Shown piece by piece: positions 1 to 7,836 of a DNA stretch of 64,000 nucleotides. Origin of the DNA: Alphaproteobacteria bacterium. GTDB taxonomy: Bacteria > Pseudomonadota > Alphaproteobacteria > Sphingomonadales > Sphingomonadaceae. The position numbers were made by a program, and so were the translations under genes. The DNA lies in assembly GCA_018970445.1 (NCBI GenBank), contig JAGWWF010000018.1:5001-69000 (forward strand). The letters are read 5' to 3'. The stretch's first letter is position 1. Every line of letters starts with the position of its first letter. The notes below the pieces were generated by a model. That model was given only the letters and a program-made list of their open reading frames with translations. It searched no databases and was not told the origin of the DNA.

Positions 1-371
1 CGCGCCGCAAAGGCGTTGGCCAGCGCGGCCAGCACGCTCGCCGGCCCTTCGAAATTGCTGCGCAGCACCAGCGTTGCGGCCGCGATATCGCGCTCATTTT
101 CAATCTGATCGCCCAGCAGGCCGACACAGCACACGGCAATCCCCGGCAGTTCGGGCAGGCTGGCGACAAAGGCCGCATGGCCGCCGCAGGCCAGAGCATC
201 GAATTCGTGCAGGGTCACCGCAACGCCATGCCGCAGCGCCATATCGGCCGCGTCATCCGCCAGACCGATGGCATTGCGCGCCGCCAATTGCAGCGGGTGG
301 CCATCGCGCGCAAAGCGCCGCGCCACCGCCAGCCCGATATCGGAGCGTGCCCCCAGGATCAGCACCGGCAT
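1..371 (-). CDS. SDR-family reductase, DprE2-like (3' end cut by window edge)
   Basis: Only the first 123 codons are in the window; the gene runs off the left edge. The N-terminus reads MPVLILGARSDIG, a Rossmann dinucleotide-binding start of short-chain dehydrogenases. Its start overlaps the stop of the FAD oxidase upstream (TGATG), so translation is probably coupled. In mycobacteria the equivalent neighbour of the DprE1 oxidase is the NADH-dependent reductase DprE2, which completes epimerisation of polyprenyl-phosphoribose to polyprenyl-phosphoarabinose. The neighbours (oxidase, GtrA, HAD-UbiA) support that role here, but the catalytic Tyr-Lys region lies outside the window, so the identity is inferred from context. 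Confidence 0.75.
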   Translation of the reverse strand, partial: MPVLILGARSDIGLAVARRFARDGHPLQLAARNAIGLADDAADMALRHGVAVTLHEFDALACGGHAAFVASLPELPGIAVCCVGLLGDQIENERDIAAATLVLRSNFEGPASVLAALANAFAA

Positions 372-1696
372 CACAGCGCCAGCCGTTCGGATTGGGCCGA
401 CCGGAACCGCCCGTTGCTGCCGTTCGCGGCGCGAAACGCCTGGAAGCCCGCCACCCGCGCATCCGATGCGCGCAAGGTGTCCGCCCGCATCCGGCCATCC
501 TTGGCCAGATAGAAGCGACCGCCATGCGCCAGCGTGATCGCGTCCAGCCGATCCAGCAGCGCCAGCGTGCGCGGCGTCACCGGAAAGTCCAGCGCCAGCG
601 TGTATCCGGGCATCGGAAACGCAAACGCCCCGTCCTGCGGCCCAAAGCGTTTCAGCACCGCCAGGAACGACCCCGCCCCCGCGGCCGACGTCTCCGCCAG
701 CAGCGCCGCCAGGCCCGCCGCAGACTGTTCAAGCGGCAGCACGCACTGGAACTGCACCAGGCCCCTGCGGCCATAGATCCGGTTCCAGCTGGCAATGGCA
801 TCCAGCGGATAGAAATAGCGTTCCCAGTCCACCAGCCGCGCCCCCGCCCGCGCCGCGCCCAGCCGGTAATACAGGCTGTTGAACAATCGCATGGCCCAGC
901 GGTTGAGAACCACGCCCGGCAGATCGAACGGCACCGCCAGCGCGCGGCGCGGCGGCGGGCCAAAGCGCTGCGCCGCCAGCCCGGCCGGCAGTTCGTGCAT
1001 GCCGGCATGTTCGCCCAGCATCACCAGCGACCGGCCCAGCGCCGCCCCCCGCCCCAGGCAATCGATCCACGCCACCGAATAGGTCGCCTCCGGTGCCGCC
1101 TCGAACGCGGCCATGGCGGCGGCCAGATTGGGAGCGGCGATGCTGGTCTGGCGGATCCAGCCGCTGTCCACCGGCCGCAGCCGGATCGCGGCCCGCACGA
1201 TCACGCCCGTCAGCCCCATGCCGCCCAGCGTGTGATCGAACAGCGCCGGCTCCTCGCCACGTGAACAGCGGCGCACCGCGCCATCGGCGTCCATCACCTC
1301 GATCCAGTCGACACAGCTGCGGAAACTGCCCTGGCCATGGTGGTTCTTGCCATGCACATCGGCCGCGATGGCGCCGCCCAGCGTGACAAAGCGCGTGCCC
1401 GGCGTCACCAGCGGGAACCAGCCGCGCGGCAGGAACACCGATATGATGTCGCCCAGCAGCACTCCGGCCTGCGCCACCAGCGTGCCGCTGGCCGGATCAA
1501 AGGCCAGCATCCGGTTCATGCGCCGCATGTCGATGGTGGCGGCGGCGTTGACGGCGCTGTCGCCATAGGCCCGGCCATTGCCGCGCGCGATCAGGCTGGG
1601 CCGGGCCTGCACCAGGGCGGCCAGCGCGCCCGCGTCGCGCGGCTGTTCCACCTGCGCGTCCACCCGTGGAAACCGCCCCCAGCCCGACAGCATCAT
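371..1696 (-). CDS. FAD-binding oxidase, DprE1-like
   Basis: 441 residues. The N-terminal part has the PCMH/FAD-linked oxidase pattern: NGRAYGDSAVN near residue 40, and GTRFVTLGGAIAADVHGKNHH near 100, where the glycine/His segment contacts FAD. The C-terminal half resembles the DprE1 substrate domain. DprE1 oxidises the 2'-OH of decaprenylphosphoryl-ribose to a ketone, which DprE2 then reduces to give the arabinose epimer. The gene overlaps the GtrA gene upstream (ATGA) and the SDR downstream. ATG codons lie at 1696 and 1693; 1696 is used here. Another sugar or lactone oxidase is possible, but the four-gene context favours the DprE1-type function. Confidence 0.82.
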   Translation of the reverse strand: MMLSGWGRFPRVDAQVEQPRDAGALAALVQARPSLIARGNGRAYGDSAVNAAATIDMRRMNRMLAFDPASGTLVAQAGVLLGDIISVFLPRGWFPLVTPGTRFVTLGGAIAADVHGKNHHGQGSFRSCVDWIEVMDADGAVRRCSRGEEPALFDHTLGGMGLTGVIVRAAIRLRPVDSGWIRQTSIAAPNLAAAMAAFEAAPEATYSVAWIDCLGRGAALGRSLVMLGEHAGMHELPAGLAAQRFGPPPRRALAVPFDLPGVVLNRWAMRLFNSLYYRLGAARAGARLVDWERYFYPLDAIASWNRIYGRRGLVQFQCVLPLEQSAAGLAALLAETSAAGAGSFLAVLKRFGPQDGAFAFPMPGYTLALDFPVTPRTLALLDRLDAITLAHGGRFYLAKDGRMRADTLRASDARVAGFQAFRAANGSNGRFRSAQSERLAL

Positions 1697-2109
1697 GATG
1701 CCGCCCCCGCGCCGGCAAACACGAAGCGCCGGTCCAGCCGATATTTGACGACATAGCCGATGCCCAGCCCGATCAGCGCCCCGGCCTCGCGCATCGCCTC
1801 GCTCTGCCAGATCAGCCAGAAGGCGGTTTCGCTGCCCCAGAAGATCACCGTCGTCACCAGCCCCATCAGGCTGTAGGCGGTGAACTTGGCGCCATGGGCG
1901 GCGATTCCGCCTTCGCGGTCGCCAAAGATCCAGCGCTTGTCGAGGACATATTTGATCACCAGCCCGGCCAGCGTTCCCGCCGCCACGGCCGCTGCAAAAT
2001 GCACGCCATCATCGCCCAACCCCAGCACCGCGCGCTGCACCGCCAGATTGGCCGCCGTCGCCACCAGCGCAAAGGCCGCATAACGCGCCACCAGCATGGC
2101 CCGCGTCAT
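1693..2109 (-). CDS. GtrA-family membrane protein
   Basis: 138 residues with four predicted membrane helices and the GtrA pattern (MLVARYAAFALVATAANLAVQ at the N-terminus, GLGIGYVVKYRLDRRFVF near the C-terminus). GtrA proteins act in lipid-linked sugar transfer or flipping at the cytoplasmic membrane. Mycobacterial Rv3789, next to DprE1/DprE2, belongs to this family and was proposed to handle decaprenylphosphoryl-arabinose. The start chosen (ATG at 2109) overlaps the stop of the HAD-UbiA gene as ATGA; a longer reading frame upstream would run into that gene. The gene also overlaps the downstream oxidase by four bases. Confidence 0.85.
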   Translation of the reverse strand: MTRAMLVARYAAFALVATAANLAVQRAVLGLGDDGVHFAAAVAAGTLAGLVIKYVLDKRWIFGDREGGIAAHGAKFTAYSLMGLVTTVIFWGSETAFWLIWQSEAMREAGALIGLGIGYVVKYRLDRRFVFAGAGAAS

Positions 2110-3569
2110 GCCAGCGCCCCCACCAGCAACAGCGCCAGGATGATCAGCAGGCACAGCCGGCTGGTGCCATCGCGCGCGGCAAACACCACCGGATCATCGT
2201 GCATCTGGCCGCGATGCGTCACCAGCACGGTGCGCGTCACCCAGAACAGCAGCACCACGCACACGCCCCACAGGGCTTCGGGCGTGCGATACCGCTCCAC
2301 CACCGCCGGCGAATTGACATAGAGCGCCGCCACCAGCACCGAAACATAGCCCGCGCCCAGCCCGATCATCGAAATGATCGGCAGATCCTCCACATGATAG
2401 CCACGGCCGCTTGCCGTCAGCTTGCCGCGCGCCGCGCTGTCGATCAGTTCGGCCTGCCGCTTCACCGCCGCCAGCGCCAGGAAGAAGAACAGCGAAAAGG
2501 CCAGCAGCCACACCGAAAGCGGGATGCCGGTCGCCACTCCGCCGGCAATGATGCGCAGCGTGTACAGCCCGGCCAGCACGCAGATATCGATGACGATGCG
2601 GCGTTTCAGCACCAGCGAATAGGCGCTGGTGAGCAGGAAATAGCCCAGCATCACCGCCAGAAAGGCCGTGCCCAGGATGGCCGCACCGCCAAGGCCGGCC
2701 AGCAGCAGCGCCGCCGCCAGCGGCCCGCCATGGGCGATCGGCACGCTGCCGGCCGCAAACGGGCGCGCGGATTTGCGCGGATGCGTGCGATCGGCCGCCA
2801 GATCGAGCAGATCATTGAGCACATAGACGCTCGACGCGATGAAGCTGAAGCTGAAGAAGGCCAGCAGCGCGCGCAGCAGCGTTGGCAGATCCAGCTGGTG
2901 GGCGGCCAGCATCGGCAACAGCACCAGCAGATTCTTCAGCCACTGGTGCGGCCGCAGCACGCGGGCCCAGGGCTCCAGCCCGGCGGCGCGCCCGCCCAGA
3001 TGGCGCGTGTCGGCGCAGGCGGCTTCGGCCGCACGCCGCACGCGGGCGGCAGCATTCACCGTGATCGCCTGGCCCGCCCGCCGCCACACCGCCACATCGG
3101 CCGCGGCATCGCCCATATAGGCAAAGCCGCCGGCCCCGAACCGCTCCTCCAGATAACGGCCCTTGTGTTCCCCCTTCAGGTTGCGGCCGTCGTCCGATCC
3201 CTGCACGTCGTCGAACAGGCCCAGATGCGCGGCAATGGCCATGGCCAGGCGATGATCGCTGGCCGTCACCAGCGCGGTGCGGCCACCGCCGTCGCGCCAG
3301 CGCTGCACCTCGGTCAGCACCAGCGGTTCATAGGGCAGGGTGGCCACATCCACCCGCGCCGCCGCAGCCAGATGCTGCTTCAACGCGGCGCGGCCCCGGC
3401 CCAGTGCCGCCAGCGCCGCGAACGGTGCCCGCCAATCGCGGCCACAGGCCGACCAGAAGCATTCGAACAGCATGTCGCTGCGCAGCAGGGTGCCATCCAG
3501 ATCAACCACCAGCACCGGCGGTTGCCGCGCGCTGTCGTGCCGTTGCGCTGTCGTGCGCTGATCCGCCAT
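2106..3569 (-). CDS. HAD phosphatase-UbiA prenyltransferase fusion (DPPR synthase-like)
   Basis: About 487 residues. The N-terminal third is a HAD hydrolase with VVDLDGTLLRSD (nucleophile Asp motif) and GDAAADVAVW (motif IV). The C-terminal part is a multi-helix UbiA prenyltransferase with NDLLDLAADRTHPRKSARP, the NDxxDxxxD metal-diphosphate motif. UbiA enzymes of the Rv3806c type transfer 5-phosphoribose from PRPP to polyprenyl phosphate, and a phosphatase must then remove the 5-phosphate. Here both activities are on one chain. ATG at 3569 follows a GGAACC stretch; ATG at 3590 is the alternative, and the frame stays open to 3710. First gene of the four-gene minus-strand operon. Confidence 0.85.
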   Translation of the reverse strand: MADQRTTAQRHDSARQPPVLVVDLDGTLLRSDMLFECFWSACGRDWRAPFAALAALGRGRAALKQHLAAAARVDVATLPYEPLVLTEVQRWRDGGGRTALVTASDHRLAMAIAAHLGLFDDVQGSDDGRNLKGEHKGRYLEERFGAGGFAYMGDAAADVAVWRRAGQAITVNAAARVRRAAEAACADTRHLGGRAAGLEPWARVLRPHQWLKNLLVLLPMLAAHQLDLPTLLRALLAFFSFSFIASSVYVLNDLLDLAADRTHPRKSARPFAAGSVPIAHGGPLAAALLLAGLGGAAILGTAFLAVMLGYFLLTSAYSLVLKRRIVIDICVLAGLYTLRIIAGGVATGIPLSVWLLAFSLFFFLALAAVKRQAELIDSAARGKLTASGRGYHVEDLPIISMIGLGAGYVSVLVAALYVNSPAVVERYRTPEALWGVCVVLLFWVTRTVLVTHRGQMHDDPVVFAARDGTSRLCLLIILALLLVGALA

Positions 3570-3854
3570 GCCCGGTTCCGTCTGCCCCATCGCGTGTGCC
3601 GCTGCACTGGGCAGCCGGATCGCCCCTGCCACAGCCACCCGGCCGCCACAATGGCCGCGCCGCCGGCCCGGTCGGCGGGAGTGTTGCATTTTGGCGACAC
3701 GCCTGCACAAGCGATACCACGCGCTGCCATTTCACCTTGTAGCGGGGCTGACCATGAGGCAACACCCAAGGCAAGCCGGGGGGTGGACTGTGCCTGCCTC
3801 ATGCACATGTGTCTTGCCGGCGACCGATCTGGAACCTTTCCTGAGGGGGAAATT

Positions 3855-6800
3855 GTGATCAAGAAGACTCTGCTCGAACAGGCCGGCCTCGCCAGCCTCG
3901 TCGTCGGCATGGCCCTGGCGTCCGCGCCGGCCTTTGCCCAGCAAGCCACCGCTGCCGCTGCCGATGCCGCCGCGGCCGAAGAAACCATCGTCGTCACCGG
4001 CTCGCGCATCGCGCGGCGTGACCTCGACACTGCGGCGCCGCTGGCCGTCGTGTCGGGCCAGGAATTCAAGAATTTCGGCGCCGTGAACGTTGAAAACATC
4101 GTCAACGCGCTGCCGCAGGTCGTGCCGGGCACCACTGCCTTCTCGAACAATCCGGGCGGCGGCGTCGCCACCCTCAACCTGCGCGGCCTTGGCGCCACCC
4201 GCACCTCGGTGCTGGTCAACGGCCGTCGCTGGATGTTCTACAACACCGCCCAGATCGTCGACCTGAACACGATTCCGCAGTTCCTGATCGAAGGCGTGGA
4301 AACCATCACCGGTGGTGCCTCCGCCGTGTACGGTTCTGATGCCATCGCCGGCGTCGTCAACTTCAAGCTGAAGAATCTCGAAGGCTTCCAGGCCAACGTC
4401 ACCCAGTCGCTGACCGAGCGCGGTGACGGCAACCGCCTCGACATGAACATTGCCTTTGGCGGCAGCTTCGCCGATGGCCGTGGCCATGCCACCGTCTACG
4501 GCAGCTACTACAACCGCAAGCCGATCTTCGCCGGCCAGCGTCCCTTCTCGCAGTCCACCTTCGCCGACCGTGCGGCCGGTGGCTTCCAGAACGGCGGCTC
4601 GGGCACCATCCCGCAGGGCCGTATCGTCGTTCCGCAGAACGCGATCTTCCGCAATCCGGCCGTGGCCCTGCCGCCGGCCGGCACCACCTGCGCCAATGAT
4701 CCGGGCTGCTTCACGCTGGCGCGTGGCGGCACCACCGTGTTCGGCACTGCCGGCGGCGGCATGTGGGATTCGGGCACCGGTTCGGCCCGCCCCTATGATT
4801 TCGTCAACGATCCCTACAACTACGCCCCGGTCAACTATCTGATGGTGCCGCAAGAGCGCTATCTGCTGGGCGGCTATGCCGATTATGAAATCAGCAAGGG
4901 CGTCACCGCCTATATGGAAGTGGCCTATGTGCAGAACGATGTGCGCGCCCAGCTGGCGCCCACCCCGGTCTCCGGCACCTTCAACGTCCGTCTCGCCACC
5001 GTCCAGCCGTTCCTGAGCGCGACCGATTTTGCCGCGCTGCAGGCGATCGACGCCAACGAAACCGCCATCAACGCCCAGCGCGCGGCGATCGACGTGGCCA
5101 ACGGTTGCGGTCCGAATGCGGCGGGCACCGTCGTCTGCACCGCGCTCAACCCCGCCACCGGCCAGCCGGTCAGCCCGCTGGGCGGTCTGTTCGGCGGCAC
5201 CGGCGCCATCGCCAACGGCGCCGGCGTGATCTCGGCCGACGTGTTCCGTCGCGTGTCCGACATCAACCCGCGCATCAACAACGACGAACGCAACGCCTTC
5301 CGCCTGCTGGTCGGTTTCCGCGGCGATCTGGGCAGCGGCTGGCGCTACGACGCCTATTACTCCTATGCCCGCACCCGCAACTCCAACGTGCAGGAAGGCA
5401 ATGTTTCGCGCGCTGCGTTCCAGCGCGGCCTTGATGGTTCGGGCACGGCGCTCGACATCTTCGGCCCCGGCACGCTCAGCACGGCGATGGGTCAGGCGAT
5501 CTCGATCATCGCCCAGAACCAGACCACCTCCTCGGTGGAAGTGGCGCAGGCCAACGTCGGCGGCCCGCTGTTCAACCTGGGCTGGGGCGCCGATGATGTC
5601 GCCATCAACACCGGTGTGGAGTATCGCCGGATGACCTCGCAGTTCATCCCGGATACCGCGCTCTCCTCCGGTGACGTGATCGGCTTCAACGCCGCCAACG
5701 CCACCAGCGGCGGCTACCATGCCAAGGAAGTGTTCGGCGAAATCGTCATCCCGGTCGCGTCGGGCCAGTCCTTCTTCGAGAAGCTGGAATTCACCGGTGC
5801 CGCCCGCTACTCGGATTACAGCCTGCCCACCGTTGGCGGCGTGTGGACCTATGCCATCGGTGGCCAGTGGTCGCCGATCAAGGACATCACCTTCCGTGGC
5901 CAGTACAGCCACGCGGTGCGCGCCCCCAACGTCGGCGAACTCTTTGCCGGCGGCGGTGTGAACTTCCCGCAGGCGACCGACCCCTGCACCCGTCCGGCCG
6001 CGGCCGCCACGGGTGCCCTGCGCAACACCTGCATCGCCACCGGCGTGCCGGCGTTCAACCTGGGCGGCGGCGTGCCGTCGGCCCTGCAGACCAACACCCA
6101 GCTGCAGGCCCGCACCGGCGGCAACCCCAACCTGAACGCGGAAGAAGCCGATACCTGGACCCTGGGTGTCGTGCTGCGGCCGTCGTTCATCCCGCGCCTG
6201 TCGATCACCGTTGACTATTTCAACATCGAAATCGGCAACGCGATCGCCACCGCCGGTGGTGGTGCCGCCAACATCCTGACCCTGTGCTACGACACGTTCC
6301 AGAACGCCAGCAATGGCTTCTGCCAGCTGATCACCCGCAACGCCGCCACCGGTGCCATCGATGGCTCCACCAACCCGGATGGCAGCGTCGCGTCGATCTT
6401 CACCGGCGTGGCCAACCTGTCGTCGCTGAAGACCCGCGGTTTCGATATCGGCGTGGATTACACCATTCCGATGAACTTCGGCATCTTCAGCAGCGAATCG
6501 CGTATCAACCTGAACTTCCTGGGTTCGATCTATCAGCGCAACACCTTCACCCCGGTGCGGGGCCAGGCCAACGTGATCGAATGCGCCGGCTTCTTCGGTT
6601 CGAACTGCGGCACGCCGCAGGGCAAGTTCCAGAGCCAGTCGCGCCTGACCTGGATGGATGGTCCGCTGACCACCAACCTGCGCTGGCGCTACCTGAGCGC
6701 GGTGACGGATGACGCCCCGCTGCTGAACCGCACCGTGGAACGCATCCCGTCGTACAGCCTGTTCGACCTGTCGTTCGCCTATGATCTGACCGACAATGTC

Positions 6801-6941
6801 TCGATCACGGCCGGCGTCAACAACCTGTTCGACAAGAAGCCGCCGATCCTGGGCACCAACCAGGAACAGGGCAACACCTTCCCCAGCAGCTATGACGTGC
6901 TGGGCCGGGATTATTTCATCTCGGTGGGCTTCCGCTTCTAA
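3855..6941 (+). CDS. TonB-dependent receptor
   Basis: 1028 residues from GTG at 3855, preceded by a strong GAGGGGGAA ribosome site; the frame is open much further upstream, but that part has no coding character. A signal peptide ends at ALASAPAFAQQ, followed by an Ala-rich stretch and EETIVVTGSRIARR, the N-terminal signature seen in sphingomonad receptors. The plug domain includes LNLRGLGATRTSVLVNGRR and GGASAVYGSDAIAGVVNFKLK. The barrel ends in YFISVGFRF with a terminal aromatic, as needed for outer-membrane insertion. Codon use is strongly biased, suggesting high expression. The ligand cannot be told from the sequence. A bidirectional terminator follows. Confidence 0.95.
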   Translation: MIKKTLLEQAGLASLVVGMALASAPAFAQQATAAAADAAAAEETIVVTGSRIARRDLDTAAPLAVVSGQEFKNFGAVNVENIVNALPQVVPGTTAFSNNPGGGVATLNLRGLGATRTSVLVNGRRWMFYNTAQIVDLNTIPQFLIEGVETITGGASAVYGSDAIAGVVNFKLKNLEGFQANVTQSLTERGDGNRLDMNIAFGGSFADGRGHATVYGSYYNRKPIFAGQRPFSQSTFADRAAGGFQNGGSGTIPQGRIVVPQNAIFRNPAVALPPAGTTCANDPGCFTLARGGTTVFGTAGGGMWDSGTGSARPYDFVNDPYNYAPVNYLMVPQERYLLGGYADYEISKGVTAYMEVAYVQNDVRAQLAPTPVSGTFNVRLATVQPFLSATDFAALQAIDANETAINAQRAAIDVANGCGPNAAGTVVCTALNPATGQPVSPLGGLFGGTGAIANGAGVISADVFRRVSDINPRINNDERNAFRLLVGFRGDLGSGWRYDAYYSYARTRNSNVQEGNVSRAAFQRGLDGSGTALDIFGPGTLSTAMGQAISIIAQNQTTSSVEVAQANVGGPLFNLGWGADDVAINTGVEYRRMTSQFIPDTALSSGDVIGFNAANATSGGYHAKEVFGEIVIPVASGQSFFEKLEFTGAARYSDYSLPTVGGVWTYAIGGQWSPIKDITFRGQYSHAVRAPNVGELFAGGGVNFPQATDPCTRPAAAATGALRNTCIATGVPAFNLGGGVPSALQTNTQLQARTGGNPNLNAEEADTWTLGVVLRPSFIPRLSITVDYFNIEIGNAIATAGGGAANILTLCYDTFQNASNGFCQLITRNAATGAIDGSTNPDGSVASIFTGVANLSSLKTRGFDIGVDYTIPMNFGIFSSESRINLNFLGSIYQRNTFTPVRGQANVIECAGFFGSNCGTPQGKFQSQSRLTWMDGPLTTNLRWRYLSAVTDDAPLLNRTVERIPSYSLFDLSFAYDLTDNVSITAGVNNLFDKKPPILGTNQEQGNTFPSSYDVLGRDYFISVGFRF

Positions 6942-6966
6942 TCGAACCGGTCTCAACCCGAACATC

Positions 6967-6997
6967 GGGGCGGCGAAGCCATTCGCCGCCCCTTTTT
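6967..6997. terminator. Rho-independent terminator after the TonB receptor
   Basis: A perfect 11-bp inverted repeat (GGGGCGGCGAA / TTCGCCGCCCC) with a 4-base loop (GCCA) is followed by five T residues on the plus strand. It sits between the convergent receptor and methyltransferase genes. Confidence 0.9.
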
Positions 6998-7014
6998 CGT
7001 TTGATCCGCCAGCC

Positions 7015-7836
7015 TCAGATCCGCAGCACCCAGCAGATCGGTGTGCCGTCGGCCTCGGTCAGGCACTCAACGCGGCTGGCGCGGCCGCGCAGCCAGTCTT
7101 GCCGCTCGCCAATGCCATCGGCATCCAGGGCCGCGCCCTGCATCGCCGCCAGCCGCGTCATCTCCGCCTCGGCTTCGGCACGAATGGCGGCCACCGCATC
7201 GGGCCGGCCGGCCCGCGCCCACTGGCCCAGCGCCTGCGGCAGCTCCGCCACCACCGAATGGCCGGGATGGGCGGCGCGGGCCGCCATCACCTGCCGCACC
7301 AGGCCGGCATCCTCGCCCCGCCCGGCCGCCAGCCCTTCGGCCAGGGCAAACAGCCCGGCCGCGACCAGCGCCCGCATCGCCGCCAGCCGGGCACGATTGT
7401 GCGCCACCGCCCGGCTGGCGGCGTGATGGCAGACCAGCAGCAGCGCGCCGCCGGGGGCCAGCACCCGCGCCGCCTCGGCCCAGGCCGCTTGCGGGCAATA
7501 TTCCAGCCCGAACTGGCTGCTGACCACGGCAAAGCTGGCGTCGCCAAATGGCAGTCCCGCCGCATCAATGCCACCGCGCACCCCCAGGGCCGCCGCCGCC
7601 GGCGAAACCTGCGCGGCGTCGATGCCGGTGACGGCCACATCGTTGCGCACGCCGCGCACCACTTTTGCCACCGCGCCGCCGCCGGCTGCCACGTCCAGCC
7701 ACGCTGCCGCCACCGGTGCCGCCTGCGCCGCCACCGTCCACAGCTGTTCGAGCGCCAACTGCACCGCTGGCGGCGCACCGGGCAGGCAGGCGCCGCTGGC
7801 TTCCCGCGCCCAGTATCGGCTCCAGGCGTCGCTCAC
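7015..7836 (-). CDS. Class I SAM-dependent methyltransferase
   Basis: 273 residues. WLDVAAGGGAVAKVV near residue 45 is SAM motif I (E/DxGxGxG-like), with VAVTGIDAA as the acidic end of strand 2 and FAVVSSQFGLEYCP as motif IV. LAPGGALLLVCHH is the typical post-motif. It overlaps the TPR-oxygenase gene upstream by four bases (ATGA), so the two are translationally coupled and may act on the same substrate. The acceptor (protein, lipid or small molecule) is not evident; the Ala-rich C-terminal half has no substrate signature that I recognise. Confidence 0.8.
   Translation of the reverse strand: MSDAWSRYWAREASGACLPGAPPAVQLALEQLWTVAAQAAPVAAAWLDVAAGGGAVAKVVRGVRNDVAVTGIDAAQVSPAAAALGVRGGIDAAGLPFGDASFAVVSSQFGLEYCPQAAWAEAARVLAPGGALLLVCHHAASRAVAHNRARLAAMRALVAAGLFALAEGLAAGRGEDAGLVRQVMAARAAHPGHSVVAELPQALGQWARAGRPDAVAAIRAEAEAEMTRLAAMQGAALDADGIGERQDWLRGRASRVECLTEADGTPICWVLRI

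Noticed and set aside
2199-3854. Upstream extension of the receptor frame as one 1580-codon gene
   Set aside because: The extension is antisense to the HAD-UbiA gene and is Gln/His/Arg-rich; the receptor has a strong ribosome site and signal peptide at 3855.
3732-6965. 1077-codon open frame on the minus strand opposite the TonB receptor
   Set aside because: Composition (His/Gly/Val-rich with repeated Glu-Gly and Ala-Gly) is that of an antisense frame in GC-rich DNA; the plus strand has signal, plug and barrel motifs.
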